DNA of 64,000 bases from DASQBT01 sp049578545 (GTDB lineage: Bacteria > Pseudomonadota > Gammaproteobacteria > Burkholderiales > Thiobacillaceae). Both the position numbers and the translations under genes were made by a program. A model generated the notes under the pieces. That model saw only the letters and a program-made list of their open reading frames with translations, did not search any database and had not been told where the DNA came from. Positions within the stretch are counted from its first letter, which is position 1, and the number at the start of each line of letters is the position of its first letter. Location: contig JBAUMF010000088.1 of assembly GCA_049578545.1 (NCBI GenBank), forward strand, positions 10,337 through 74,336, written 5' to 3'. Positions 51,522 through 60,121 of the stretch are shown here, piece by piece.

Positions 51522-53330
51522 ATGACGACTTCTCCTTTCGACATTCCTGTCTCGGAACAAATCTGGCAAGAGAAATATCGCGCGCTTGATGCTGCCGGCG
51601 CGCCGGAATCCAGCATCCAGCAAAGCTGGCGCCGTGTCGCTCATGCGCTTGCCGGGGTGGAGCCGCATCATCGGGGCGATTGGGAATCGGGCTTCTATGC
51701 GCTGCTGGACGGGTTCAAATTCCTGCCCGGCGGCCGCATTCTGGCAGGTGCCGGAACCGGGCGCATGGTCACCCTGTTCAACTGCTTTGTCATGGGAACC
51801 ATCGAGGATTCGCTCGATGGCATATTCAGTTCCCTGAAGGAGGGCGCACTGACCATGCAGCAGGGCGGTGGCGTTGGTTACGATTTTTCCACATTGCGAC
51901 CCTCCGGCACCGTCGCGAGAACTGTGGGCAGCACGGCTTCGGGGCCGGTATCCTTCATGCACATCTGGGACGCCATGTGTGCCACGCTCATTTCCGCAGG
52001 CAACCGGCGCGGCGCAATGATGGCCACGCTGCGCTGCGATCATCCCGATATCGAGATATTCGTCGATGCAAAGCGAGACCCGGCCAGGCTGCGCAATTTC
52101 AATGTATCCGTGCTGGTGAGCGATGCCTTCATGCAGGCAGTGGAAGCGGATGAGGACTGGCCGCTGGTCTTTCCCGTGCGGTCGGTCGGTGGCGATGGGG
52201 TCATGGTCGAGAGGCACTGGAGCGGAGCCCGACAGCCTGAACCCTGCCGGGTGATCAGGACAGTGAAGGCCCGCCAGCTTTGGGCACGTATCACCCAGGC
52301 TGCCTATGATTCGGCAGAGCCGGGTGTGCTGTTTGTCGACCGCATCAACCAGTTCAACAATCTTCACTGGTGCGAGCAAATCAGCGCGACCAACCCTTGT
52401 GGCGAAATCCCGCTGCCGGCTTATGGCGCCTGCGATCTGGGGTCGCTCAACCTGACTCGGTTGGTGACTCATCCATTTTCACCATCTGCGCATTTTGATC
52501 TTGCCGCTTTGGGTGAGGCGGCCTTCCAGGCGGTGCGTCTGCTGGACAACGTCATCAACGCATCGCGCTATCCCCTGCAGGTTCAGGAAGGTGAGGCCAA
52601 TTCAAAGCGGCGCATCGGGCTGGGTATTACGGGCCTGGCGGATACTCTGATCATGCTCGATTTGCAGTACGGCAGTGACGAGGCGCGGCAACTGGCTGGC
52701 CAGATCATGCAAACCATCCGCGACAGGGCCTATTCCGCATCCATCGAACTCGCCAAGGAAAAGGGGCCCTTTCCATTGTTCGAAAGGGATCCATACCTCG
52801 CTTCGCCATTTATTCGCAACTTGCCGGATTCGCTGCGCGATGGCATCGCGCGCCATGGCATACGCAACAGTCATTTGCTCGCCATTGCACCCACCGGCAC
52901 TATCAGCCTGCTGGCCAATAATGTGTCGAGTGGTATCGAGCCTCTGCCATCGGTGAATTACGAACGCCGCATCCGGGAGCGTGATGGCTCGCTCGGAACC
53001 CATGTGCTGGAAGCACAGTCGGTGCGTCTGTGGAAACGGGAACACGAAGGGTTGCCCCCGGCTACCGTGACCGTGGACGAACTGAAACCTTCCGATCATC
53101 TGGCCTTGCAGGCGGTGATCCAACCCTATGTGGACAACGCCATTTCCAAAACCATCAATGGCCCGGTCAGCATGAGTTTTGCCGATTTTCAGGATGTATA
53201 TGCCCAAGCATGGCGTTTGGGTCTCAAAGGCGTGACAGTGTTTCGGCCCAATCCGGTGACCGGTTCGGTCATCAGCATGAGTTCCTCCCCGGGCGCCCCC
53301 TGCTGCGAGGTAGGCCGCGAACCCGAATAA
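51522..53330 (+). CDS. nrdJ: adenosylcobalamin-dependent ribonucleotide reductase (class II)
   Basis: A 602-aa B12-dependent reductase making deoxyribonucleotides without oxygen. The redox cysteines and substrate site lie in LFNCFVMGTIEDSLDGIF and NPCGEIPLPAYGACDLGSLNL, and the phosphate-binding loop is APTGTISLLANNVSSGIEP. It ends near a CC pair (GAPCCEVG) that may serve as the C-terminal dithiol. It is shorter than many class II enzymes and lacks the long C-terminal zinc domain. No cobalamin riboswitch was seen in its leader. Confidence 0.93.
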   Translation: MTTSPFDIPVSEQIWQEKYRALDAAGAPESSIQQSWRRVAHALAGVEPHHRGDWESGFYALLDGFKFLPGGRILAGAGTGRMVTLFNCFVMGTIEDSLDGIFSSLKEGALTMQQGGGVGYDFSTLRPSGTVARTVGSTASGPVSFMHIWDAMCATLISAGNRRGAMMATLRCDHPDIEIFVDAKRDPARLRNFNVSVLVSDAFMQAVEADEDWPLVFPVRSVGGDGVMVERHWSGARQPEPCRVIRTVKARQLWARITQAAYDSAEPGVLFVDRINQFNNLHWCEQISATNPCGEIPLPAYGACDLGSLNLTRLVTHPFSPSAHFDLAALGEAAFQAVRLLDNVINASRYPLQVQEGEANSKRRIGLGITGLADTLIMLDLQYGSDEARQLAGQIMQTIRDRAYSASIELAKEKGPFPLFERDPYLASPFIRNLPDSLRDGIARHGIRNSHLLAIAPTGTISLLANNVSSGIEPLPSVNYERRIRERDGSLGTHVLEAQSVRLWKREHEGLPPATVTVDELKPSDHLALQAVIQPYVDNAISKTINGPVSMSFADFQDVYAQAWRLGLKGVTVFRPNPVTGSVISMSSSPGAPCCEVGREPE

Positions 53331-53412
53331 CCCTTCCAAATACCATGAATTGATTCGCCAGGCCAGGCCTATAATTTGCGCCATTAGCCAAGTCAGGATG
53401 GAGTGAAACCAC

Positions 53413-53649
53413 ATGGATGACCCAGTTATTGCCCAGAAATCGCCTTACGAAATTGAGCTGGAACCGGGCAGCTATTGGTGGTGCGCATGCGGTCGCTCAA
53501 AAAGCCAGCCGTTCTGTGATGGATCGCACCAAGGTACTGGGATTGAGCCAAAGGAGTTTGCTATTGCTGAAACGCAGACGGTCTTTTTGTGCGGCTGCAA
53601 ATGGACGGCTGATTCCCCATTCTGCGATGGATCGCACGATAATCTCTGA
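53413..53649 (+). CDS. CDGSH iron-sulfur domain protein
   Basis: A 78-aa protein with two CDGSH modules: CACGRSKSQPFCDGSH and CGCKWTADSPFCDGSH. Each provides the three-Cys one-His ligation of a 2Fe-2S cluster, as in mitoNEET-like proteins. It begins 82 nt after nrdJ. Role in electron or cluster transfer is likely; the partner is unknown. Confidence 0.95.
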   Translation: MDDPVIAQKSPYEIELEPGSYWWCACGRSKSQPFCDGSHQGTGIEPKEFAIAETQTVFLCGCKWTADSPFCDGSHDNL

Positions 53650-53701
53650 CTATCCGTCCCATAGGTTGTTTGCAAAACGGGCCTCTGATAGCATTCAAGC
53701 C

Positions 53702-53770
53702 ATGGATCGATGGTTTACGGGCTTTTCTTATTTCTTTTCCCCCACGCTGCCGGCGGTCGGGAGGAACTAG
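53702..53770 (+). CDS. aromatic-rich leader peptide of aroG
   Basis: A 22-codon ORF encoding MDRWFTGFSYFFSPTLPAVG plus Arg-Asn. Six of the nine residues at positions 4-12 are Trp, Phe or Tyr. Its TAG stop lies 12 nt after the attenuator segment 53752-53758 and 22 nt before the terminator hairpin. This is the layout of pheA-type leader peptides. The ribosome site is weak. Ribosome stalling on Phe/Tyr/Trp codons would expose the antiterminator segment. Confidence 0.75.
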   Translation: MDRWFTGFSYFFSPTLPAVGRN

Positions 53771-53822
53771 CACAGGCTTGATAAATCCCCGAAAGACCGC
53801 CCAAACAGGCGGTCTTTTTTTT
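53752..53822 (+). terminator. transcription attenuator upstream of aroG
   Basis: Terminator: AAAGACCGCC (53792-53801), loop CAAACA, then GGCGGTCTTT (53808-53817) running into eight T residues (to 53822). Antiterminator: GGCGGTC at 53752-53758, inside the leader ORF, is perfectly complementary to GACCGCC (53795-53801), the ascending arm of the terminator. Both structures are therefore mutually exclusive, as in classical amino-acid attenuators. It lies 15 nt before the aroG ATG. Confidence 0.8.
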
Positions 53823-53837
53823 CAAGGACAGGAAACG

Positions 53838-54911
53838 ATGCATTACAAAATCGACGACACGCGCGTTGAGCAAGTGGGTGAATTGATTTCACCTGCGCAA
53901 TTGATGAACGATCTTCCTGCCAGTGACCGCGTGACGGAAACCGTGTTTAGTGCCCGCAATCAGGTTCACGATGTGCTGCGAGGCGCGGATGATCGTCTGG
54001 TGGTGGTTGTCGGTCCGTGTTCCATCCATGATCCCGGGGCGGCACTGGAATATGCGGGCAAGCTCAAGGCGCTGTCTGACGAGCTCCGGCACGATCTGGC
54101 CATCATCATGCGGGTGTATTTTGAGAAGCCACGCACCACGGTGGGCTGGAAAGGACTGATTAACGACCCGCACCTGAACGAGAGTTTCGATATCAATACT
54201 GGCCTGCATCTGGCGCGCAAGTTGCTGATCGAAATCAACGAACTCGGTCTGCCTGCAGCAACAGAGTTTCTCGATCTGGTGTCGCCGCAATATATCGCCG
54301 AGCTGGTGGCCTGGGGGGCAATCGGGGCGCGTACCACGGAATCGCAGTCGCACCGGCAACTCGCCTCAGGGACGTCCTGCCCTATCGGCTTCAAGAACGG
54401 CACCGACGGCAATATCAAGATTGCCGTGGATGCAATCAAGGCCGCGGCTGCGCGCCACCATTTCATTTCGATTACCAAGTCCGGGAATGTCGCCGTTTTC
54501 AAAACGGCAGGCAACGAGGATTGCCATGTCATCCTGCGTGGCGGCAAGAAACCCAATTATGATTCGGTGAGCGTCGATGCTGCGTGTGCTGAACTGGCGA
54601 CTGCCGGGCTTCGCCAGCAAGTGATGATTGATTTGTCCCACGCCAATTCAAGCAAGCACTACGAGATGCAGATTGAAGTCGGAAGGAATGTCGCCAACCA
54701 GATTGCGCATGGCGACCACCGCATCATCGGAGTGATGGTCGAGAGCCACCTCAAGCCGGGTCGCCAGGATTTGTGTCCCGGCAAACCACTTGAATATGGC
54801 CAGTCCATTACTGATGCGTGCATCGGATGGAACGAAACGGAACCCCTGCTGCGTGATTTTGCCGGGGCTGTTCAGGCCAGGAGAATCAAGGAACCGCTTG
54901 ACGAGCAGTAA
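53838..54911 (+). CDS. aroG: 3-deoxy-7-phosphoheptulonate synthase
   Basis: A 357-aa type I-alpha DAHP synthase, first enzyme of the shikimate pathway, condensing phosphoenolpyruvate with erythrose-4-phosphate. Conserved VVGPCSIHD, MRVYFEKPRTTVGWKGLINDP, GARTTESQSHRQLASG and DLSHANSSK segments are complete. The start has AGGA upstream; an in-frame extension back to 53670 would read through the attenuator and is rejected. Regulation by the leader peptide is likely; which amino acid feeds back on the enzyme cannot be told here. Confidence 0.96.
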   Translation: MHYKIDDTRVEQVGELISPAQLMNDLPASDRVTETVFSARNQVHDVLRGADDRLVVVVGPCSIHDPGAALEYAGKLKALSDELRHDLAIIMRVYFEKPRTTVGWKGLINDPHLNESFDINTGLHLARKLLIEINELGLPAATEFLDLVSPQYIAELVAWGAIGARTTESQSHRQLASGTSCPIGFKNGTDGNIKIAVDAIKAAAARHHFISITKSGNVAVFKTAGNEDCHVILRGGKKPNYDSVSVDAACAELATAGLRQQVMIDLSHANSSKHYEMQIEVGRNVANQIAHGDHRIIGVMVESHLKPGRQDLCPGKPLEYGQSITDACIGWNETEPLLRDFAGAVQARRIKEPLDEQ

Positions 54912-54948
54912 GGAAGCTCTGATTGGATTCCCTTTGAGTCGGGTGCGC

Positions 54949-54962
54949 GGGCATGCATGCCC
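54949..54962. repeat. 14-bp perfect palindrome
   Basis: GGGCATGCATGCCC followed by TATTT, between the aroG stop and the SRP RNA promoter. It could be a weak terminator of aroG or a protein-binding site at the ffs promoter. Confidence 0.5.
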
Positions 54963-54993
54963 TATTTAGCGGTTTCCACGGTAAAATGGCCGC

Positions 54994-55089
54994 GGCGGGC
55001 CCCCCCGCATGGCAGCCCCGTGAACCTGGTCAGGTCCGGAAGGAAGCAGCCACAGCGGATCGTTACCAGTGCCGGGGTTAAGGCTCGCC
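54994..55089 (+). ncRNA. ffs: signal recognition particle RNA (4.5S, small bacterial type)
   Basis: About 96 nt. The universal domain IV is intact: GGTCAGGTCCGGAAGGAAGC, with the GGAA tetraloop and the asymmetric AC loop that bind Ffh. The ends pair: GGCGGGCC (54994-55001) with GGCTCGCC (55082-55089). A TAAAAT -10 box lies seven bases before the first nucleotide. Location just upstream of dnaX is common in proteobacteria. Confidence 0.95.
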
Positions 55090-55118
55090 ACCTCTTGACT
55101 TGCCTCGGGCCTCAAAAA

Positions 55119-55643
55119 ATGAAAAATCGCCTACGGTCATTACTCGTTACCGGATTATGCTGGATGCCTCCCGGCCATGCTGCAAATGGAATCACCATTG
55201 AAACGGGCCGCGGTGACGAGTCTGCCGACATGGGACACGCCAGCCTGATCCCTCAGTAGGAGAGCAGGTGGTTTACCGACGGCAATTGCTATCTAACCAG
55301 TTAGTGGGATGCTTCTTTGGGACACTGGCACAGTTCCGCTGCCGGCAGCAATGCAATCTGGGATTTTGGCTTGACCCCGTCGTTCCGGCGGCAGGCCAAG
55401 GCGGCCAGCGGCCTTATGTGGAAGGCGCCATCGGTGCTCATCTTGTCAGCCATACTCACGTGAATAGTGAACGGGACCTGGGCATGGCATTTCAGTTCGG
55501 CCAGCATCTGGGCAAAGGCATGATCTTTGGCGACAAGCGCCAGTCTGACGGGGTTATCGGATTGGCATGTTTCCCCCACAGACGTCAAACTGCCCAACCC
55601 TGGCATTGACTTCCAGCAGGTTCGTCTTGCCTATCTGTTTTAG
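55119..55643 (+). pseudogene. pagL: lipid A 3-O-deacylase (PagL-like), degraded
   Basis: The start MKNRLRSLLVTGLCWMPPGHA encodes a signal peptide and the next residues GITIETGRGDESADM match PagL. The same frame then has two TAG stops (near 55257 and 55305) but continues as RWFTDGNCYLTS and WDASLGHWHSSAAGSNAIWD. A frameshift near 55416 moves the homology to YVEGAIGAHLVSHTHVNSER and FQFGQHLGKGMIFGDK, and further damage precedes the end (KLPNPGIDFQQVRLAYLF, stop at 55643). PagL is an outer-membrane enzyme removing an acyl chain from lipid A. The gene is inactive as read. Confidence 0.85.
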
Positions 55644-55701
55644 GCCCTGAGGGGCTTCGAGTTTCCCGTCAGGGGGACGCTGCTCTGATAAAATTCAATT
55701 C

Positions 55702-57366
55702 ATGAATGACCTCTTTGGCGAAACCTCCCAACCGGCGCTGGCACTCGCCCGCAAGTGGCGGCCGCGCAGCTTTGCCGATCTGAAAGGCCAGGAACATGTG
55801 GTTCAGGCCCTTTCCAACGCGCTGACCCAGGGCCGTCTGCATCACGCCTATCTGTTTACCGGCACGCGCGGCGTCGGCAAGACCACACTGGCGCGCATTA
55901 TCGCCAAATGCCTCAATTGCGAAACCGGTGTGACGGCCACGCCCTGCGGCGCATGTTCCGCCTGCACGCAAATCGATGCAGGGCGCTTTGTCGATCTCCT
56001 CGAACTGGACGCGGCGTCCAACACTGGCGTGGACAACATGCGCGAGGTGCTGGACAACGCCCAATATGCACCCACGGTGGGACGTTACAAGGTGTACATC
56101 ATCGACGAAGTGCACATGCTGTCGAAACCGGCATTCAACTCGATGTTGAAAACCCTGGAAGAACCCCCGGCACACGTCAAGTTCATTCTGGCCACCACGG
56201 ATCCGCAAAAGATTCCCGTTACCGTCCTGTCGCGCTGTTTGCAATTCAATCTCAAGCCGATGCCAGTGCAGCTGGTGGCATCGCATCTGGGAGATGTGCT
56301 GGAAAAGGAACAGGTCCAGGCCGAGCCGGCAGCGCTAATGCAACTGGCTCGTGCGGCCAGTGGCTCCATGCGCGATGCCCTGTCTCTCACCGACCAGGCC
56401 ATTGCCTATGGTGGCGGCAAGCTGGAAGCCGAGGCCGTGGAAGCCATGTTGGGTACCGTGGGTCAGGAGCATCTGTTTTCCCTGCTGAATGCATTGGCGC
56501 TCAAGCAATCGGCTCAGCTCATGCAGATTGCAGGTGACCTGGCCGCCCAGGGGTTTTCCTTTGATGGCATATTGCAGGATCTGGGCGCGCTGCTGACCAG
56601 GATTGCGCAGGCTCAACTGGCGCCAGACGCAAGCATGGACGACGCTTCGGACGCGCAGCATATCGAGTCAATGGCGCAGACCCTGGACAAGGAAACCGTC
56701 CAGCTTTATTACCAGATCGTACTCAACGGGCGCAAGGATTTGCCCTTTGCCCCGGATGAGATTTCGGGCTTTACCATGACGCTGCTGCGTATGCTTGCCT
56801 TCACTCCCGGGTCCAGCGATGATGCGGTAGAGCCGCTGCCAGGAAGGTCTTCGGCCGCCCCAGTCCATCGACCTTCGACCCATGGTGCGAAGACTTCTGC
56901 TCCTGTCACTCAGGCGACTGGAAAACCTGCCACACCGGCTGCGGGTGCTGCCAATCCGCCAGAAGGAGACTGGCATCAGATCGCTGCCAGCCTCAATCTG
57001 GGCGGCATGGCCCGCATGCTGGCCGATCACTGCGAACTGGTTCAGCGTGATCAGAATAGAATGGTGTTTGCGCTCGACCCGGTGCACAAACATCTGGCAG
57101 AGCAGGGCTTCAAGGATAAATTGGTCGGCGCACTCAAGGCCAAATTTGGCGAAGCGATGAACATTTCGATCGAACTGGGAGTCACCCGCGGCCTGTCACC
57201 TTCGGAAATTCGCAGCCGGGAAAAAAGCCGTCGTCATAGCGAGGCAGTGGCGGCAATTGAAAACGACCCATTCATTCGTGAACTGGTGGAAGGTTTTGAT
57301 GCGACCATCAATGAAGCCTCCATCCAACCCATCGGCCAGGGCGATTCGCTGCACTCCAAGTCATGA
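55702..57366 (+). CDS. dnaX: DNA polymerase III gamma/tau subunit
   Basis: A 554-aa clamp-loader ATPase. Walker A GTRGVGKTTLARII (about 52-65), the zinc-binding cysteines CETGVTATPCGACSAC, Walker B IIDEVHMLS and the sensor SRC segment are present. The tau C-terminal region (from the Pro/Ala linker around 390) is shorter than in E. coli. A programmed frameshift for gamma was not identified. It is followed by ybaB. Confidence 0.96.
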   Translation: MNDLFGETSQPALALARKWRPRSFADLKGQEHVVQALSNALTQGRLHHAYLFTGTRGVGKTTLARIIAKCLNCETGVTATPCGACSACTQIDAGRFVDLLELDAASNTGVDNMREVLDNAQYAPTVGRYKVYIIDEVHMLSKPAFNSMLKTLEEPPAHVKFILATTDPQKIPVTVLSRCLQFNLKPMPVQLVASHLGDVLEKEQVQAEPAALMQLARAASGSMRDALSLTDQAIAYGGGKLEAEAVEAMLGTVGQEHLFSLLNALALKQSAQLMQIAGDLAAQGFSFDGILQDLGALLTRIAQAQLAPDASMDDASDAQHIESMAQTLDKETVQLYYQIVLNGRKDLPFAPDEISGFTMTLLRMLAFTPGSSDDAVEPLPGRSSAAPVHRPSTHGAKTSAPVTQATGKPATPAAGAANPPEGDWHQIAASLNLGGMARMLADHCELVQRDQNRMVFALDPVHKHLAEQGFKDKLVGALKAKFGEAMNISIELGVTRGLSPSEIRSREKSRRHSEAVAAIENDPFIRELVEGFDATINEASIQPIGQGDSLHSKS

Positions 57367-57473
57367 TTGCCACGAATCGCCATGGCGACTTCCCTCACCC
57401 CGGCCCTCTTCCGCCTGCGGGCGAGGGGGTCTGTCGTGTCATTGCATGACGCTCACTTTAACGGAGATAAACC

Positions 57474-57797
57474 ATGATTAAAGGCGGACTTGGCAACCTG
57501 ATGAAACAGGTTCAGCAAATGCAGGACAACATGCAAAAGGCACAGGCTCAACTGGCCGATGTCGAGGTCGAAGGCCAATCCGGCGCTGGCATGGTCAAGG
57601 TGGTGATTACTTGCCGCAATGACGTGCGCCGTGTCAGCATCGACCCCAGCGCGATGGAAGACAAGGAAATGCTGGAAGACCTGATTGCTGCAGCCATGAA
57701 CGATGCCATTCGCAAGGCTGAGGCGACGGCGCAGGAAAAGATGGGCGGACTGACCCAAGGCTTGCCACTGCCACCCGGATTCAAGATGCCGTTCTAA
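57474..57797 (+). CDS. ybaB: nucleoid-associated protein, YbaB/EbfC family
   Basis: A 107-aa DNA-binding protein: LGNLMKQVQQMQDNMQKAQAQL then VEGQSGAGMVKVVITCRNDV and KMGGLTQGLPLPPGFKMPF, the expected family pattern. It follows dnaX as usual, but recR, which normally comes next, is absent; a convergent DUF302 gene occupies the space. Confidence 0.96.
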   Translation: MIKGGLGNLMKQVQQMQDNMQKAQAQLADVEVEGQSGAGMVKVVITCRNDVRRVSIDPSAMEDKEMLEDLIAAAMNDAIRKAEATAQEKMGGLTQGLPLPPGFKMPF

Positions 57798-57808
57798 GGT
57801 GCCTGCGC

Positions 57809-58204
57809 CTAACCTGCCAAGCTGTTCCTCACCCGCATCAAGCGAGCTTTGGCCTCGACAGCCACCTTCTGGATTTCAGGATTGGATGTCATTTTCACCA
57901 TTACATCCGGGTCGAGGAAAGAGACCGTAATCTTTCCACTCGCCTCTTCCCTGACAACGACATTGCAGGGAAGCAGCATGCCGACATCGGCTTCAGCACT
58001 CAAAGCCTGATGGGCAAGGGGAGGGTTGCAGGCACCAAGTATTCGGTAGGGACGTCCTTCCACGTTCAGCTTGGCTTTCATGGTGGCCTGAACATCAATG
58101 TCGGTCAGCACGCCGAAACCTTCATTCTTCAAGGCTGCGGTGACCTTATCGATTGCGGCATCGAAGGGGCCGGCGATCTGTACATCAAATCCGTAACTGC
58201 TCAT
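57809..58204 (-). CDS. DUF302 family protein
   Basis: A 131-aa cytosolic protein of the DUF302 fold: LKNEGFGVLTDIDVQATMKAKLN, YRILGACNPPLAHQAL, then ADVGMLLPCNVVVRE. The CNPPLAHQAL motif is the family hallmark. Family members are often found near sulfur-metabolism or metal genes. It ends the nine-gene minus-strand operon and is convergent with ybaB. Confidence 0.9.
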   Translation of the reverse strand: MSSYGFDVQIAGPFDAAIDKVTAALKNEGFGVLTDIDVQATMKAKLNVEGRPYRILGACNPPLAHQALSAEADVGMLLPCNVVVREEASGKITVSFLDPDVMVKMTSNPEIQKVAVEAKARLMRVRNSLAG

Positions 58205-58255
58205 TCTGTTTGCTCCATATGGATTGGGCTGTCGACGATTCTTGGGAAACGCCAG

Positions 58256-58546
58256 TTAATGCTTTCCACTGTCCTTGCCCGGTGTCTTGATCTGCACCGT
58301 TTTGACGGTGCGTTCCTGGTCAGGATACATCGGTTTGGCGGGAGAGAGTTCCAAGGCATCGGCCAACTCCCTCTCGCGTGCTGTGATGATGCCCAGGCAT
58401 TCGCGTATTTGTTCAACCGTATCATCGGATAGAAATCCATCCATGCCGGGCCTGGGGGTGGCGTCCCTGACCACACTGGTGAGCGTTTTGCGCATGGCCC
58501 TCAGGATGCGGCGTTCAGTATGGAGTACCTTGTTTTCGTCAGTCAT
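58256..58546 (-). CDS. uncharacterised 96-aa protein of the sulfur-type operon
   Basis: A soluble helical protein: ILRAMRKTLTSVVRDATPRPGM, then LSDDTVEQIRECLGIITARERELADAL. The pattern RxxLT..RD..PRPGM..LSD.T...IR.CL..I..RE.EL recurs, as far as I recall, in uncharacterised proteins of sulfur- and nitrogen-oxidising proteobacteria. It lies 27 nt after the oxidoreductase gene. Function unknown. Confidence 0.7.
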   Translation of the reverse strand: MTDENKVLHTERRILRAMRKTLTSVVRDATPRPGMDGFLSDDTVEQIRECLGIITARERELADALELSPAKPMYPDQERTVKTVQIKTPGKDSGKH

Positions 58547-58573
58547 TATTGTTCCTCAATGAGATGAGCCAGT

Positions 58574-60049
58574 CTAAACTGCCAATGCGACGAGCTGTTG
58601 GTCAGTGATTCCTGCTGCCTTGAGCTTTTCTACAGCGGGACCAACATAGATGTCGGGCCCGGCAAGATAGATGTCATAGTTGAGCGTTTCCGGGTGGTCC
58701 ATAAGCAGTTTGTCCACAACCCAGGCTGCTTCAATTTGCGGGTCTTGCCCTGCGATGCTGACAGGGTCAAAGCGAAAATTATCCAGAGCGTCGGTCCATG
58801 AGCGGCAAAGGTTGGCCATGTAATGGCCATTGGGCGGATAACCCGCCCAGACAAGCAGCATGTTCTCGGCCGATTCCCGTGCCATGGTGTGCTCGGCAAG
58901 GCTCTTGATCAGGCCAAAGCCACGGCCAAACGCGATGAAAAGTGCGGCATGCTGGCTGTCTTCGTTATAGTCGTAATCCCCCCATGGTCCATACACACTG
59001 ACGTTCTCTGTATGATTCAGGCCGGAGAACACTTTCTCGCCAAATGCACCACCCTGGCCGCGTTCGACGTGAAACTGCAGGTTGCGATCATCACAGGGGC
59101 AGGTGGTAATAGGGAACTCCGCACTGCCCGCTCCGGGCAGGCCGAGGGTAACCGTCTGTCCGGCAAGAAACCGAAGTCGGTGAGAGCGTGGGGTCTGCAG
59201 ATGCAGCAGCATCATATCGGGTGCCAGAGGTGTGACACTCTTGATGCGGGCAGAAAGCTCCTGGGGCGGGATGTCCCGGGCTGAACTGGCTTCGAGCGCT
59301 TCCAGGGTGAGGTCGGAAAGGGCGGTATAGCTGCACATCAGGCAGTAGCCTTGCTGCTTTTCAGCATCAGACAGCACGTAGTCATGATGCTTGGTCTTGA
59401 GTACTTGTCCGTCCACCACCCTCGCTTTGCACAAGCCGCAGTTGCCGCTGCTGCAACCATAATTGAGAGCAAGGCCGGCCTTGAGGGCGGCCTCCAGCAA
59501 AGTGTCGGTCCCTTCGACAAAAAAGTCATGCCTGCTTGGCTGTATGGTGACGTGCGCGCTCATGACCCGCAGCATATCATCCATGACCGCCAGCGCACTG
59601 GGCGCCTCGGTATCCAGTACGCTTTCCAGCTGGTTCTCGATCCAGTCGTCCAGTTTGGCAAGGGTGTTGCGCTCGTTCTCCGATGCCCGCTGGGACAGCT
59701 CCTGCAATTTCTGCTGCATGTCGATGACCAGGGAGTGGTAACGCTTGAGGTGGGTTTTGACATCCGCCAGTTCACGGCTTTGTTCGAACAGGCGTTCGGC
59801 GAGCACTTCCTTGGGTGGCAGCATGCGATCGCGAACCCGTCGGCCAAACGCTTCCTGTTTGATCTGGGTGGTTTTCTCCAGCAGGCCCGCATCTTCCAGC
59901 TTGATTTCTGGATAGGCCTGCAGCAGTTCTTCAGTGGAGATCATGCCCTCGTAGGAATGCAGACTTCCTTCCTGAACGCGTTTTTGCAGGGCGCCACGCG
60001 GAACGCCCACCAGGCGGGCGGCGCGGGAAAGTGCAAGCAGTTGTGGCAT
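58574..60049 (-). CDS. HTH - coiled coil - 2Fe-2S ferredoxin - reductase fusion
   Basis: A 491-aa protein with an unusual order. Residues 1-45 form a MerR/AlpA-like helix-turn-helix (LSRAARLVGVPRGALQKRV). A coiled-coil region follows (about 80-130), then a plant-type ferredoxin with ligands Cys199, 204, 207 and 239 (CSSGNCGLC, YCLMC). A ferredoxin-NAD(P)H reductase-like module ends the protein, but its flavin motif RxYS is replaced by AEFPITTCPC, so FAD binding is doubtful. AGGAGG precedes the ATG. It probably transfers electrons, perhaps to the downstream dioxygenase; the HTH suggests a sensing role. Confidence 0.85.
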   Translation of the reverse strand: MPQLLALSRAARLVGVPRGALQKRVQEGSLHSYEGMISTEELLQAYPEIKLEDAGLLEKTTQIKQEAFGRRVRDRMLPPKEVLAERLFEQSRELADVKTHLKRYHSLVIDMQQKLQELSQRASENERNTLAKLDDWIENQLESVLDTEAPSALAVMDDMLRVMSAHVTIQPSRHDFFVEGTDTLLEAALKAGLALNYGCSSGNCGLCKARVVDGQVLKTKHHDYVLSDAEKQQGYCLMCSYTALSDLTLEALEASSARDIPPQELSARIKSVTPLAPDMMLLHLQTPRSHRLRFLAGQTVTLGLPGAGSAEFPITTCPCDDRNLQFHVERGQGGAFGEKVFSGLNHTENVSVYGPWGDYDYNEDSQHAALFIAFGRGFGLIKSLAEHTMARESAENMLLVWAGYPPNGHYMANLCRSWTDALDNFRFDPVSIAGQDPQIEAAWVVDKLLMDHPETLNYDIYLAGPDIYVGPAVEKLKAAGITDQQLVALAV

Positions 60050-60121
60050 GGTTTCCTCCTGGTGGCGAATTAGGGAGCCGTTGAACAACTATTGCGTGGC
60101 TTAAACGTGAAGAATGTCAAA

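Noticed and set aside
53670..53837. An N-terminal extension of DAHP synthase
   Set aside because: It would translate the terminator and T run; the family start MHYKIDD has its own ribosome site.
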